Assembly: GCF_904063055.1 (NCBI RefSeq)
Contig: NZ_CAJFCN010000004.1
Location: 124,001 to 188,000 of the forward strand
Source: Pseudomonas paracarnis
GTDB taxonomy: Bacteria > Pseudomonadota > Gammaproteobacteria > Pseudomonadales > Pseudomonadaceae
Direction of reading: 5' to 3'
DNA length: 64,000 nucleotides
The notes below the pieces were generated by a model. It was not told where the DNA came from. It saw only the letters and a list, made by a program, of their open reading frames with translations, and searched no databases. The first letter of the stretch is position 1; the number at the start of each line of letters is the position of its first letter. The translations under genes were made by a program, and so were the position numbers. Below, one piece after another: positions 37,319-46,908 of this stretch.

Positions 37319-38800
37319 ATGACCACCGTCCGCACGCGCATTGCGCCATCGCCTACTGGGGATCCCCACGTCGGTACTGCTTACATCGCCCTGTTCAACT
37401 ACTGCTTTGCCAAGCAGCATGGCGGTGAGTTCATCCTGCGGATCGAAGACACCGATCAACTGCGCTCCACCCGTGAGTCCGAACAGCAGATTTTCGATGC
37501 CCTGCGCTGGTTGGGCATTACCTGGGCTGAAGGTCCGGATGTCGGCGGCCCGCATGGCCCGTATCGCCAGAGCGAGCGCAGCGACATCTACAAGCAGTAC
37601 ACCCAGCAACTGGTCGATATGGGCCATGCCTTCCCGTGCTTCTGCACCGCCGAAGAACTGGACCAGATGCGCGCCGAGCAACAGGCCCGTGGCGAAACCC
37701 CGCGCTACGATGGCCGTGCGCTGCTGTTGTCCAAGGAAGAAGTGGCTGCGCGCCTGGCCGCCGGTGAGCCTCACGTCATTCGTATGAAAGTGCCAAGCGA
37801 AGGCGTATGCGTGGTGCCGGACATGCTGCGCGGTGACGTCGAAATCCCGTGGGACCGCATGGACATGCAGGTGCTGATGAAGACCGACGGCTTGCCGACG
37901 TACTTCCTGGCCAACGTGGTCGATGACCATCTGATGGGCATCACCCATGTGCTGCGCGGCGAAGAGTGGCTGCCATCGGCGCCGAAACTGATCCTGCTGT
38001 ACGAATATTTCGGCTGGGAGCAACCGCAGCTGTGCTACATGCCGCTGCTGCGTAACCCGGACAAGAGCAAGCTGTCCAAGCGTAAGAACCCGACGTCGGT
38101 GACGTTCTACGAGCGCATGGGCTTTATGCCTGAGGCGATGCTCAACTACCTGGGTCGCATGGGCTGGTCTATGCCGGACGAGCGCGAGAAGTTCTCGCTG
38201 CAGGAAATGGTCGACAACTTCGACCTGTCCCGCGTCTCCCTCGGTGGGCCGATCTTCGATATCGAGAAGCTGTCGTGGCTCAATGGTCAGTGGCTGCGTG
38301 ACTTGCCCGTGGAGGAGTTTGCCTCCCGTGTGCAGCAGTGGGCATTGAACCCCGAGTACATGATGAAAATTGCGCCGTTGGTGCAGGGCAGGGTAGAGAC
38401 GTTCAGCCAGGTCGCACCCTTGGCCAGTTTCTTCTTTGCCGGTGGCGTGAATCCCGATCCCAAGCTGTTCGAGTCCAAGAAGCTTTCCGGTGACCAAATT
38501 CGCCAGCTGATGCAGTTGATCCTGTGGAAGCTTGAAAGCCTGCGTCAGTGGGAGAAGGATGCGATCACCGCGACCATCCAGGCGGTGGTGGAATCCCTGG
38601 AGCTGAAACTGCGCGATGCCATGCCGCTGATGTTTGCCGCAATCACCGGGCAGGCCAGTTCGGTGTCGGTGCTTGATGCGATGGAAATTCTCGGCCCGGA
38701 CTTGACTCGTTTCCGTCTACGCCAAGCCCTTGATTTGCTTGGGGGTGTATCGAAGAAAGAAAACAAGGAATGGGAAAAGCTACTGGGCGCTATCGTTTAA
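37319..38800 (+). CDS. gltX: Glutamyl-tRNA synthetase
   Basis: 493 residues. The class I signatures are [12 protein letters not shown] (11-22, HIGH-type) and KLSKRK (251-256, KMSKS-type); the CxCT zinc-type segment [18 protein letters not shown] is present in part. It charges tRNA-Glu, whose genes lie just downstream. The ATG at 37319 gives the conserved start [12 protein letters not shown] terminator hairpin follows. Confidence 0.97.
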   Translation: MTTVRTRIAPSPTGDPHVGTAYIALFNYCFAKQHGGEFILRIEDTDQLRSTRESEQQIFDALRWLGITWAEGPDVGGPHGPYRQSERSDIYKQYTQQLVDMGHAFPCFCTAEELDQMRAEQQARGETPRYDGRALLLSKEEVAARLAAGEPHVIRMKVPSEGVCVVPDMLRGDVEIPWDRMDMQVLMKTDGLPTYFLANVVDDHLMGITHVLRGEEWLPSAPKLILLYEYFGWEQPQLCYMPLLRNPDKSKLSKRKNPTSVTFYERMGFMPEAMLNYLGRMGWSMPDEREKFSLQEMVDNFDLSRVSLGGPIFDIEKLSWLNGQWLRDLPVEEFASRVQQWALNPEYMMKIAPLVQGRVETFSQVAPLASFFFAGGVNPDPKLFESKKLSGDQIRQLMQLILWKLESLRQWEKDAITATIQAVVESLELKLRDAMPLMFAAITGQASSVSVLDAMEILGPDLTRFRLRQALDLLGGVSKKENKEWEKLLGAIV

Positions 38801-38817
38801 GCAGGCCGCTTAGGGCA

Positions 38818-38843
38818 CGAAACCCCGGTTTTTCGGGGTTTCG
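38818..38843 (+). terminator. Terminator hairpin after gltX
   Basis: CGAAACCCCGG and its complement CGGGGTTTCG form a stem around a T-rich loop, 17 nt past the gltX stop. The following T run is short. Confidence 0.75.
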
Positions 38844-38897
38844 TCGGTAAGTGATTGTTATCCCGGCAAAAAATTTTGGAAATTGTTGAAAATAAAT

Positions 38898-38926
38898 TTG
38901 ACACGTTTCCAAACCGCCATTAAGAT
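38898..38926 (+). promoter_or_regulatory. Promoter of the tRNA cluster
   Basis: TTGACA at 38898-38903 and TAAGAT at 38921-38926 are 17 nt apart, close to the sigma-70 consensus. The following TCGCCCCGTCC is a GC-rich discriminator typical of stringently controlled stable-RNA promoters. Confidence 0.8.
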
Positions 38927-38947
38927 TCGCCCCGTCCTCACCGATGA

Positions 38948-39023
<76 letters not shown>

Positions 39024-39102
39024 ATTTACAGGTTCAAGGTTCCGGCCACACCGTCCTTGAATTGATCAGGTCTCAGCTCTGATCAGATGTACAGAAGGTT
39101 TT

Positions 39103-39178
39103 GTCCCCTTCGTCTAGTGGCCTAGGACACCGCCCTTTCACGGCGGTAACAGGGGTTCGAGTCCCCTAGGGGACGCCA
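39103..39178 (+). tRNA. tRNA-Glu (TTC), copy 1
   Basis: 76 nt beginning GTCCCCTTCGTCTAG, anticodon arm CCGCCCTTTCACGGCGG with anticodon TTC, T-arm GGGGTTCGAGTCCCC and encoded CCA. It is charged by the GltX encoded just upstream. Confidence 0.95.
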
Positions 39179-39228
39179 GTTTCAACAAGCAGCTCGAAAG
39201 GTCTGCTGCGTCGCGAGACGAAAAATCC

Positions 39229-39304
<76 letters not shown>

Positions 39305-39385
39305 ATTTTACAGGTTCAAGGTTCCGGCCACACCGTCCTTGAATCGATCAGTTCTCAGCGCTGATCAGTTGTATAGAAGGTTTGT

Positions 39386-39461
39386 GTCCCCTTCGTCTAG
39401 TGGCCTAGGACACCGCCCTTTCACGGCGGTAACAGGGGTTCGAGTCCCCTAGGGGACGCCA
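39386..39461 (+). tRNA. tRNA-Glu (TTC), copy 2
   Basis: Identical to copy 1 over 76 nt, starting 283 nt later. Last gene of the cluster; terminator hairpins follow within 30 nt. Confidence 0.95.
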
Positions 39462-39467
39462 CGATTA

Positions 39468-39487
39468 CCCGCTCTGCGGGATTTTTA
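39468..39487 (+). terminator. Terminator of the tRNA cluster
   Basis: CCCGC-TCT-GCGGG hairpin directly followed by ATTTTT, 7 nt past the last tRNA. Confidence 0.85.
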
Positions 39488-39518
39488 AGGGTCATTCAAT
39501 TATTGAATGGCCCTTTTG
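39487..39518 (+). terminator. Second terminator hairpin
   Basis: AAGGGTCATTCAAT pairs with ATTGAATGGCCCTT (one G-T pair), followed by TTTTG. It backs up the preceding hairpin and could also serve the opposite strand. Confidence 0.75.
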
Positions 39519-39597
39519 TTTGTCTGGCGTTTGGCCAATTCCCTCCTTTATTACCCATTTTTCTGTTCTGACCGGCGGTCGTGCTTGTCGCTTGCCA

Positions 39598-39620
39598 AAT
39601 ATTATTATGGTAATAATATT
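39598..39620. promoter_or_regulatory. Probable operator of the TetR gene
   Basis: Perfect 10-bp palindrome AATATTATTA / TAATAATATT with a 3-nt centre (TGG), 27 nt before the TetR start. Such symmetry and place fit autorepression by the following TetR protein. Confidence 0.75.
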
Positions 39621-39646
39621 AAACCCCATGAGAGACGGAGGCTTCG

Positions 39647-40186
39647 ATGAGCGATAAAAAAGCGCAAACCCGCGAACGTATTTTGCAGGCTGCCAGCGCG
39701 GCGTTGATCCAGCGTGGCCCGGCTGAGCCCAGTGTGGGCGAAGTGATGGGGGCGGCTGGGCTGACGGTAGGAGGCTTCTACGCGCATTTTGAAAGCAAAG
39801 ACGCACTGATGCTGGAAGCGTTCAACCAGTTGTTGGCGCAGCGCCGCGCCTCCATCGATGACTTGGATGACCAGCTGACCGGCGAAGAGCGCCGCACGCT
39901 GGTCGCCGCGTTTTATCTGTCACGCAAGCACCGCGACTCCACGACCCAGGCCTGCCCGTTGCCCGCGACGGTGGGGGAGATGGGGCGCTTGCCGGATGCT
40001 TTTCGCGAGGTCTTGAACGAGCACGTCGAGTTGATGGCGGCGCAACTGGCCGGCAGCCCTGAAGAGATCGACAAAGCCCTGGCGGACATGGCCTTGATGG
40101 TCGGGGGGCTGACCCTGGCGCGGGCGCTGGGGCCGGGCGAGTTATCGGATCGGGTGATACGTGCGGCCAAGTCGGCGGTACGCTGA
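39647..40186 (+). CDS. TetR-family regulator
   Basis: 179 residues. Helix-turn-helix at about 10-55 (TRERILQAASAALIQRG; PSVGEVMGAAGLTVGGFYAHFESKDAL). The C-terminal ligand domain has two cysteine-free helices around CPLPATVGEM. It probably represses itself and the hydrolase gene that follows after 15 nt through the palindrome upstream. The inducer is unknown. Confidence 0.9.
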   Translation: MSDKKAQTRERILQAASAALIQRGPAEPSVGEVMGAAGLTVGGFYAHFESKDALMLEAFNQLLAQRRASIDDLDDQLTGEERRTLVAAFYLSRKHRDSTTQACPLPATVGEMGRLPDAFREVLNEHVELMAAQLAGSPEEIDKALADMALMVGGLTLARALGPGELSDRVIRAAKSAVR

Positions 40187-40201
40187 AAAAGGGGACGCGA
40201 G

Positions 40202-41035
40202 ATGGGCGCATTGACCTGGGTTCGTGGTTTCAATGGCACGGTGGGGCGCCTTGCGCCGCATGCGGTCGCCAGCAAGATGCGTCGCACCTTCATGACCCCG
40301 CGCGATCTGCCGCCGCGTGACTGGGAGTTGCCGCTGTTGGCCCAGTCGGAGCGCATCACCCTGCGTTTCGGCCTGTCGGCGTTGCGATGGGGGCATGGCC
40401 CGGCGGTGCTGCTGATGCATGGCTGGGAAGGCCGGCCCACCCAGTTCGCTAGCTTGATCACGGCGTTGGTCGACAACGGCTATTCGGTAATTGCCCTGGA
40501 CGGTCCCGCTCACGGCCGGTCGCCAGGGCGTGAAGCCCATGTACTGCTGTTTGCCCGCGCCATGCTTGAGGCGGCGGCCGAGCTGCCGCCGCTGTATGCG
40601 GTGGTCGGCCATTCCATGGGCGGCGCCAGTGCGATGTTGGCGGTGCAGTTGGGGTTGCGTACGCAGGCATTGGTCAGCATTGCCGCACCGTCGCGCTTTC
40701 TGGATGTGCTACGCGGGTTCACCCGCATGGTCGGCTTGCCGCCACGGGCGCGCTCAGCCTTTATCCAAGAGGTGGAGTTGAGCATGGGCATGGCGCTCAA
40801 GCATTTGGACGTGGCCCACTACCAACTGAACATTCCCGGCCTGATCGTCCACGCCGAAGACGACACCTTTGTTCCGGTCAGGGCGGCTCAAGCCATTCAC
40901 GAAGCCTGGTTCGACAGCCGCCTGCTGCGCCTGGAGCAGGGCGGCCACCAGAAAGTGCTCGCCGACCCGCAGGTCATCGATGCTGTGCTCGCCCTATTGG
41001 CCGGCTGCCGTCTACAGGAGCGCCAGATCGCCTGA
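40202..41035 (+). CDS. Alpha/beta-fold hydrolase
   Basis: 277 residues. LMHGWEGRPTQF forms the oxyanion loop, GHSMGG has the nucleophile S138, DDTFVP supplies the acid and GGHQKVL the histidine. The family contains esterases and haloperoxidase-like enzymes; the substrate is unknown. It is probably cotranscribed with the TetR gene and controlled by it. Confidence 0.85.
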   Translation: MGALTWVRGFNGTVGRLAPHAVASKMRRTFMTPRDLPPRDWELPLLAQSERITLRFGLSALRWGHGPAVLLMHGWEGRPTQFASLITALVDNGYSVIALDGPAHGRSPGREAHVLLFARAMLEAAAELPPLYAVVGHSMGGASAMLAVQLGLRTQALVSIAAPSRFLDVLRGFTRMVGLPPRARSAFIQEVELSMGMALKHLDVAHYQLNIPGLIVHAEDDTFVPVRAAQAIHEAWFDSRLLRLEQGGHQKVLADPQVIDAVLALLAGCRLQERQIA

Positions 41036-41073
41036 TACACTGCCCCGCCGACATCAATCGACTGGAGCAAGGC

Positions 41074-41508
41074 ATGGGCTGGGATTTGGTAACGCCGTTC
41101 ATCATCGATCTGCAGGTTGCGGCTGAGGACATCGACGGCCTGGGGCACGCCAATAATGCGGTGTACGTCTCATGGCTGGAGCGTTGTGCCTGGCGCCATT
41201 CCCAGCGCCTGGGGCTGGACCTCACCGAATACCGCCGCCTCGACCGCGCCATGGCCGTGGTACGCCATGAGATCGACTACCTGGCGGCAGGCTATGAGGG
41301 CGATGAGTTACAACTGGCCACCTGGATCGTCGACTGGGACCAGCGCCTGAAGATGACCCGCCGTTTCCAACTGGTACGCCCCCGTGACGGCGCGACCCTG
41401 CTGCGCGCGCAAACAACCTTCGTATGTATTGAGTTGTCCAGCGGCAAGCCCAAGCGCATGCCCGCCGAGTTTATTGAAGGTTACGGCCCCGCCCTGACAG
41501 GGGGTTAA
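41074..41508 (+). CDS. Acyl-CoA thioesterase, hotdog fold (YbgC/FcbC type)
   Basis: 144 residues. The segment VAAEDIDGLGHANNAVYVSW contains the catalytic Asp and the family G-H-x-N-N pattern of 4-hydroxybenzoyl-CoA-type thioesterases. A GGAGCAAGGC lies before the ATG. It hydrolyses an acyl-CoA thioester; the chain type is unknown. Confidence 0.85.
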   Translation: MGWDLVTPFIIDLQVAAEDIDGLGHANNAVYVSWLERCAWRHSQRLGLDLTEYRRLDRAMAVVRHEIDYLAAGYEGDELQLATWIVDWDQRLKMTRRFQLVRPRDGATLLRAQTTFVCIELSSGKPKRMPAEFIEGYGPALTGG

Positions 41509-41563
41509 CGGTTGCCGCGGGAAACCCAGTAAACTGCGCCACGATTTTTGTTGAGTGTTTTCC

Positions 41564-42523
41564 ATGCAAATTGCTTTGGCGCCCATGGAGGGGTTGGTCG
41601 ACAACATCCTGCGGGACGTGTTGACCCACGTGGGCGGTATCGACTGGTGCGTGACCGAGTTCATCCGGGTCAACGACCGCCTGCTCACGCCTGCCTATTT
41701 CCACAAGCTCGCGCCTGAACTGCTGCACGGTGCCCACACGGCGGCGGGTGTGCCGTTGCGGGTGCAGTTGCTCGGTTCCGACCCAGTGTGCCTGGCGGAA
41801 AATGCCGCCCTGGCCTGTGAATTGGGCTCTGAAGTGATCGACCTGAACTTCGGGTGTCCGGCCAAGACCGTGAATAAATCCCGAGGTGGCGCGGTGCTGC
41901 TCAAGGAGCCGGAGCTGCTCAACCAGATCGTCGAGCACGTGCGCCGCGCCGTACCCGCCCATATTCCCGTGACCGCCAAGATGCGCCTGGGCTTCGACAG
42001 CCCGGATGGCGCGCTGGTGTGCGCCACGGCCCTGGCCGAGGGCGGCGCTGCGCATATCGTGGTGCATGCACGCACCAAGGCCGATGGCTACAAGCCGCCG
42101 GCTCATTGGGAGTGGATCCCGCGGGTGCAGGACGTGGTCAAGGTGCCGGTGTTTGCCAATGGCGATATCTGGAGCGTCGAAGACTGGAAACGCTGCCGCG
42201 AAATCAGCGGCGCCGAAGACATCATGCTGGGCCGTGGCCTGGTGGCGCGGCCCGATCTGGCGCGGCAGATTGTGGCGGCCAAGGCCGGCGAAGAGGTGGT
42301 CGAGATGACCTGGGCGCAGATGCAGCCGATGCTTCAGGAGTTCTGGCGTCAGTCGGTGGCGCAACTGACGGAGAAGCAGGCGCCCGGCCGCTTGAAACAG
42401 TGGCTGGCGATGCTCACGCGCAACTACCCGCAAGCGGTGGAGTTGTTCACGGCCCTACGCCGGGAGACGGACTTGAACCAAGTCAGCCGCCTGCTGGGTA
42501 TGCCGCATCCAACAGCCGTTTAA
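41564..42523 (+). CDS. dusC: tRNA-dihydrouridine(16) synthase
   Basis: 319 residues. FMN-dependent TIM barrel with APMEGLVD at the start, the catalytic Cys98 in [25 protein letters not shown] and FANGDIWS. The N-terminal APMEG and the -CVTEFIRV- segment fit DusC rather than DusA/B. It reduces U16 in tRNA. The ATG at 41564 is chosen; an in-frame GTG lies three codons earlier. Confidence 0.88.
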   Translation: MQIALAPMEGLVDNILRDVLTHVGGIDWCVTEFIRVNDRLLTPAYFHKLAPELLHGAHTAAGVPLRVQLLGSDPVCLAENAALACELGSEVIDLNFGCPAKTVNKSRGGAVLLKEPELLNQIVEHVRRAVPAHIPVTAKMRLGFDSPDGALVCATALAEGGAAHIVVHARTKADGYKPPAHWEWIPRVQDVVKVPVFANGDIWSVEDWKRCREISGAEDIMLGRGLVARPDLARQIVAAKAGEEVVEMTWAQMQPMLQEFWRQSVAQLTEKQAPGRLKQWLAMLTRNYPQAVELFTALRRETDLNQVSRLLGMPHPTAV

Positions 42524-42532
42524 CCGGCAGCC

Positions 42533-45500
42533 TTACTCCAGCAGTTGCCTGAACCCCTCGATCGGCAACGGTCGGCTGTGCAAATAGCCCTGGAATAAAT
42601 GGCAGCCGAGCTTTTGCAGGAACGCCAGTTGCTCCAGGGTTTCCACCCCCTCGGCGATGACTTCCAGGTTCAGGCTGCGCGCCATGGCCACAATGGCGCG
42701 GATGATTTCTGCATCATTGGGGTCGTGGGTCGCATCGCGCACGAACGACTGATCGATCTTCAGCGCATCCACCGGCAAGCGCTTGAGGTAGGTCAAGGAT
42801 GAGTAGCCGGTGCCGAAATCATCCATTGCAAAGCTCACGCCGAGTTTTTTCAGGCGACGCATCTTCACCACGGTATCGTCCAGGTTCTGGATCACGATGC
42901 CTTCGGTGATTTCCAGTTTCAGCAGGCTGAACGGCAGGCCGTGTTGCTTGAGGCTGTGCTCCACCCGTTCCACAAAGTCGTTCTGGCGAAACTGCCGGGG
43001 GCTGATATTCACGCACAGGCTGAAATTGAGCGGGTCTACCAGGCCATCGGCAATCAACTGGGCAAAGGCGCCGCAGGCTTCATCGAGAATCCAGGTGCCG
43101 ACCTCCAGGATCAGTCCGCTGTCTTCCAATACCTTGATAAATTCCGCCGGTGACTGCGCGCCCAATTGTGGGTGCTGCCAGCGCACCAGGGCCTCGGCGC
43201 CGACTATCCGGTTGCCGCGCGCATCCACCTGGGGCTGGTAATGCACGCTGAATTCGCCGCGTGACAAGGCCAGGCGCAAGTCAGTCACCATGCGCAGGCG
43301 TTCGCTAGCGGTTCTTTGCATGCTGTTGTGGAACATCTGCGTGGTGTTGCGCCCGGAGTCCTTGGCGCGGTACAGGGCGATGTCGGCGCGCTTGAGCAAA
43401 TCGGCGGGTGTGGTGCCGTGGTCGGGGATCAGTGCCACGCCGATGCTGGGTGTGACCTGCAGCCGATGACCGTCGAGAAACATCGGCTCCGAGAGCAATT
43501 CGCGCAGGGTATCGGCCAGCGCTTGCACTTGGCTGCTGACCGTCTGGCGGGTGCCCTCCAGGCCGCTGAGCAATACCACAAACTCATCGCCGCCCAAGCG
43601 CGCCACGGTGTCCTCCATGCGCACGCTGGCTTCCAGGCGCGCGGTGACGATTTTCAACACGGTATCGCCAACGGGGTGGCCGAGGGAGTCGTTGATGTGC
43701 TTGAAGTGGTCCAAGTCCAGAAACAGCAGGGCGCCGCGCAGGTTGTGGCGCTTGAGCAGGGCGATCTGCTGGCTCAGGCGGTCCATCAGCAGTGCGCGGT
43801 TCGGCAGGTTGGTCAGCGGGTCGTGATAGGCCAGGTGCCGGATTTGTGCCTGGGCGTTCTTCAATAGGCTCACATCCCGTGCGGTCAGCAGCAGGCAGGG
43901 GGTTTCATTCAAGGTGATCGGCTCCACCGAGACCTCCACCGCCAGTACCTCGCCACGCTTGTTGCGCCAGAGCATTTCCAGGTGGTGAATGCGCCCCTTG
44001 ATCTGCAACTCGGCCAACAGTGCGGCGCGTTGGTTTTCGTCGGCCCAGATGCCGATCTGGTACAGGGTCAGGCCGATGGCCTCTTCGGTGCGGTAACCGG
44101 TCAGGCGGCAAAAGCCATCGTTGACCTCCACATAGCGGCCGGTGTCGCGCTCGGTGATGGAAATCGCATCGGGGCTGGAGTGGAACGCCTTGGCGAACTT
44201 CTCTTCACTGGCCTTGAGTGCGGCTTCCGAGCGTTGCTGTTGGGTAATATCGCGCAGCGTGGTGACGATGCACGGCTGGTCGCTGACCTTGATTAAACGG
44301 CTGGAAATCATGCAAGTCAGGCTTTGGCCGTCCTTGTGATGCACCACGATGGCCACATTGCTCAGGGCCTGCTCGCGAATCACCTGCTCGATGCGTTGCA
44401 GGCGCTTGCTGGAGTCGTCCCACAGGCCGATTTGTTCGGCGCTTTTGTCGAGTACTTCGGCGGCTGTAAAGCCAAACGTCTGGGTAAACGCCGGGTTGAT
44501 CTCGATGAACGCGCCGCTGTCCAGGCAGGTGACGCAGATCGGGTCGGGGCTGGCCTGGAACAGGCTGGCGAACTTTTCCTCCGAGGCGGTCAGCCGTTGC
44601 TCGCGCTCGACCTGGTCGGTGATATCCAGCAAGGTGCCGGCCATGCGCAGGGGCTTGCCTGACTCATCGCGATACAGGCGTGCGCGGCTCTCCAGGTAAC
44701 GCGGGCTGCCGTCTTCCATTTGCACGCGGTAGGTCAACTGATAGTTGCCGTCCGGGCCTTCGCGCAAACTGCGGTACGCATGGCGCATACCCTCGCGGTC
44801 TTCATCGGACATGCCCTCAAAAAACGCATCGAAGGATTCATGGAACGGCGCGGGTTCCAGTCCGTGCAACTGGGCGGCACGCGCCGAGCCGTAGAGCATG
44901 CCGCTGGGGATGTGCCAATCCCAGGTGCCCAGTTGCGCGGAATCCAGAGCCAGGTCCAGGCGCTCCTGGCTGTCCTTGAGTGCTTGCTCGGCGTTTTTAC
45001 GTTCGGTGGTGTCCAGGAACGTGCTGATCAGGTACGCCTCGCCGTCCAGTTCGACCTTTTGTGCGCTGAGGGTGCCGTCATGGATCTGGCCGTTGCTGGC
45101 GCAGAACTGCACTTCCATGGTGATGGGTTCGCCTTTGCGCTGGGTGGCCTTGACCAGCAGCGCCCGCTGTTCCGGATGGCGCCACAGGCCCAGTTCCAGG
45201 GTGGTGCGGCCGATGGCATCGGCCACTGGCCAGCCGAACAGCATCTCGAAATACTGGTTGGCTTCGCTGATCAAGCCGTCGGCCTGGCGCGTCAGCAGCA
45301 CCATGTTCGGGCACAGGTGGAAGAGTGTGGCGAAGCGCTTTTCCGAATGGCTGAGGGCGTGTTCACGGTCGCGTTGGTGGGTGATCTCGCGGATCACCCC
45401 GATCATGCGTCGCCGTCCGGCTTTGTCGGGGGCCAGGTTGCCGCTGATTTCCAGCCAGTGCAGGCTGCCATCGGGCCATTGGATACGGTGGTGCATGGCG

Positions 45501-45832
45501 CGGTCGAAAGGCTCTCCGGCGAGCACCGCATGAAAGCCGCGCACCACCCGCGCGCTGTCTTGCGGGGCCAGCAGGTCGAGGTAGTCCAGGTCCTTGGGCA
45601 GAGGCTGGCGCGGGTCAAAGCCGAATAGCGCCTGGGTGCCCCGTGACCAACTGATTCTTCCTGTGTCGATTTCCCAGCACCAGGCACCCAGCCGCGCGGC
45701 ATTGAGGGCCGCCAGCAGCTGCGGGGCACTGTCCCAGCTTTGTTCCGCCGCTTGAGGGTCCAGGGCGTAGATGCGGGGCAGGGGTGGAATCGGGTCAAGG
45801 GGGTTGCGCATTATCAAAGGGCCTTGGCTCAT
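42533..45832 (-). CDS. Multi-PAS GGDEF-EAL cyclic-di-GMP enzyme
   Basis: 1099 residues. At least four PAS/PAC units occupy about 35-640 (repeated EKFA-type starts at 163, 440 and 560; ITHQRDRE and ITDQVERE at their ends). The GGDEF domain has an intact ARLGGDEF at about 744-751, and the EAL domain starts with GAEALVRW (E880). DDFGTGYSS and QGYLHSRPLP are also intact. It may make or break c-di-GMP, the PAS units sensing a signal. No signal peptide or membrane segment is seen. Confidence 0.93.
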   Translation of the reverse strand: MSQGPLIMRNPLDPIPPLPRIYALDPQAAEQSWDSAPQLLAALNAARLGAWCWEIDTGRISWSRGTQALFGFDPRQPLPKDLDYLDLLAPQDSARVVRGFHAVLAGEPFDRAMHHRIQWPDGSLHWLEISGNLAPDKAGRRRMIGVIREITHQRDREHALSHSEKRFATLFHLCPNMVLLTRQADGLISEANQYFEMLFGWPVADAIGRTTLELGLWRHPEQRALLVKATQRKGEPITMEVQFCASNGQIHDGTLSAQKVELDGEAYLISTFLDTTERKNAEQALKDSQERLDLALDSAQLGTWDWHIPSGMLYGSARAAQLHGLEPAPFHESFDAFFEGMSDEDREGMRHAYRSLREGPDGNYQLTYRVQMEDGSPRYLESRARLYRDESGKPLRMAGTLLDITDQVEREQRLTASEEKFASLFQASPDPICVTCLDSGAFIEINPAFTQTFGFTAAEVLDKSAEQIGLWDDSSKRLQRIEQVIREQALSNVAIVVHHKDGQSLTCMISSRLIKVSDQPCIVTTLRDITQQQRSEAALKASEEKFAKAFHSSPDAISITERDTGRYVEVNDGFCRLTGYRTEEAIGLTLYQIGIWADENQRAALLAELQIKGRIHHLEMLWRNKRGEVLAVEVSVEPITLNETPCLLLTARDVSLLKNAQAQIRHLAYHDPLTNLPNRALLMDRLSQQIALLKRHNLRGALLFLDLDHFKHINDSLGHPVGDTVLKIVTARLEASVRMEDTVARLGGDEFVVLLSGLEGTRQTVSSQVQALADTLRELLSEPMFLDGHRLQVTPSIGVALIPDHGTTPADLLKRADIALYRAKDSGRNTTQMFHNSMQRTASERLRMVTDLRLALSRGEFSVHYQPQVDARGNRIVGAEALVRWQHPQLGAQSPAEFIKVLEDSGLILEVGTWILDEACGAFAQLIADGLVDPLNFSLCVNISPRQFRQNDFVERVEHSLKQHGLPFSLLKLEITEGIVIQNLDDTVVKMRRLKKLGVSFAMDDFGTGYSSLTYLKRLPVDALKIDQSFVRDATHDPNDAEIIRAIVAMARSLNLEVIAEGVETLEQLAFLQKLGCHLFQGYLHSRPLPIEGFRQLLE

Positions 45833-45877
45833 TGAGAAAACCGCGCGGTTTGACCCAAACCCTTGGCCCGCACGGTG

Positions 45878-46768
45878 TCATGCCGGTAACCCTGGCAGAT
45901 CGACCTGTGCATCCAACAGGCTCATGAAAGCCCGCGCAGCGTTCGACAGCGTCCTTTCGGTGTGCACGATATAGCCTAGCTGGCGACTGAGCTGTATGCC
46001 CGGCAAAGCGATACTTGCCACCTGATCGTCGAGCATGGTGCGTGGTAACACACTCCAGGCCAGACCGATGGAGACCATCATCTTGATGGTTTCCAGGTAG
46101 TTAGTACTCATCGCGATATTGGGCATCAGGCCCTGCGCCTCGAACAGGCGGCTGACAATATGGTGGGTAAAGGTATTGCCTCCGGGAAACACTGCCGGAT
46201 GCCCGGCTATATCCGCCAGGCTGACGGAACCGTTGCTGATCAGGCTGTGTTCCGGCGCCACCACAAAATCCAGCGGGTCGTCCCACACCCGGGTGGCGCG
46301 TACCAGGTTGTGGGGCTCTGGCGCCAGGGTGATCACTGCGACTTCCGCACGGCCGTGGAGGATTTCTTCGTAGGCCACTTCTGAATCCAGAAACTGAATA
46401 TCCAGCGCCACATTCGGGTATTGCCGGGTGAAGGTGCGCAGAATCGGTGGCAGGCGGTGCAGGCCGATATGGTGGCTGGTGGCCAGGGTGAGGCGGCCGC
46501 TGACTTCGCCGGTGAGGTTGGTCAGGGCGCGGCGGGTGTCGTCCAGCACGTTGAGGATTTGATAGGCGCGGGGCAGCAAGGCCCGCCCGGCCTCGGTCAG
46601 GCCGACTTCGCGGCCCAGGCGGTCGAACAGTCGTACCTTCAATTGTTGTTCCAGACCGGCGATGCGCTTGCTGATGGCCGGCTGGGTCAGGTGCAGGCGT
46701 TCGCCGGCGCCGGAGAAGCTGCCGGTCTCGGCGATGGCGATAAAGGCGTTGAGGTTGGCCAGGTCCAT
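45878..46768 (-). CDS. LysR-family regulator next to leuC
   Basis: 296 residues from ATG 46768. The helix-turn-helix covers LNAFIAIAETGSFSGAGERLHLTQPAISKRI, followed by a type 2 periplasmic-binding fold with LATSHHIGLHRLPPIL. It diverges from leuC with 140 nt between, a position conserved in Pseudomonas, and may control the leucine genes. A further ATG (46798) lacks similarity. Confidence 0.88.
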   Translation of the reverse strand: MDLANLNAFIAIAETGSFSGAGERLHLTQPAISKRIAGLEQQLKVRLFDRLGREVGLTEAGRALLPRAYQILNVLDDTRRALTNLTGEVSGRLTLATSHHIGLHRLPPILRTFTRQYPNVALDIQFLDSEVAYEEILHGRAEVAVITLAPEPHNLVRATRVWDDPLDFVVAPEHSLISNGSVSLADIAGHPAVFPGGNTFTHHIVSRLFEAQGLMPNIAMSTNYLETIKMMVSIGLAWSVLPRTMLDDQVASIALPGIQLSRQLGYIVHTERTLSNAARAFMSLLDAQVDLPGLPA

Positions 46769-46908
46769 GGTGCTATTCCAGTTGGTAATCCAAAGCATAA
46801 AAAATATGAATTTGAGTTATTTAATGTAGCGCCATACCATCAGCCTCACAAGCCAAAGGGTTATTGAAAAGCCCGGCGTATAGAAGCACCGCTGATGAGG
46901 ACCGACTG

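Noticed and set aside
46864..46908. Upstream extension of leuC
   Set aside because: The 15 extra codons do not match the LeuC N-terminus and the downstream ATG has the better ribosome site.
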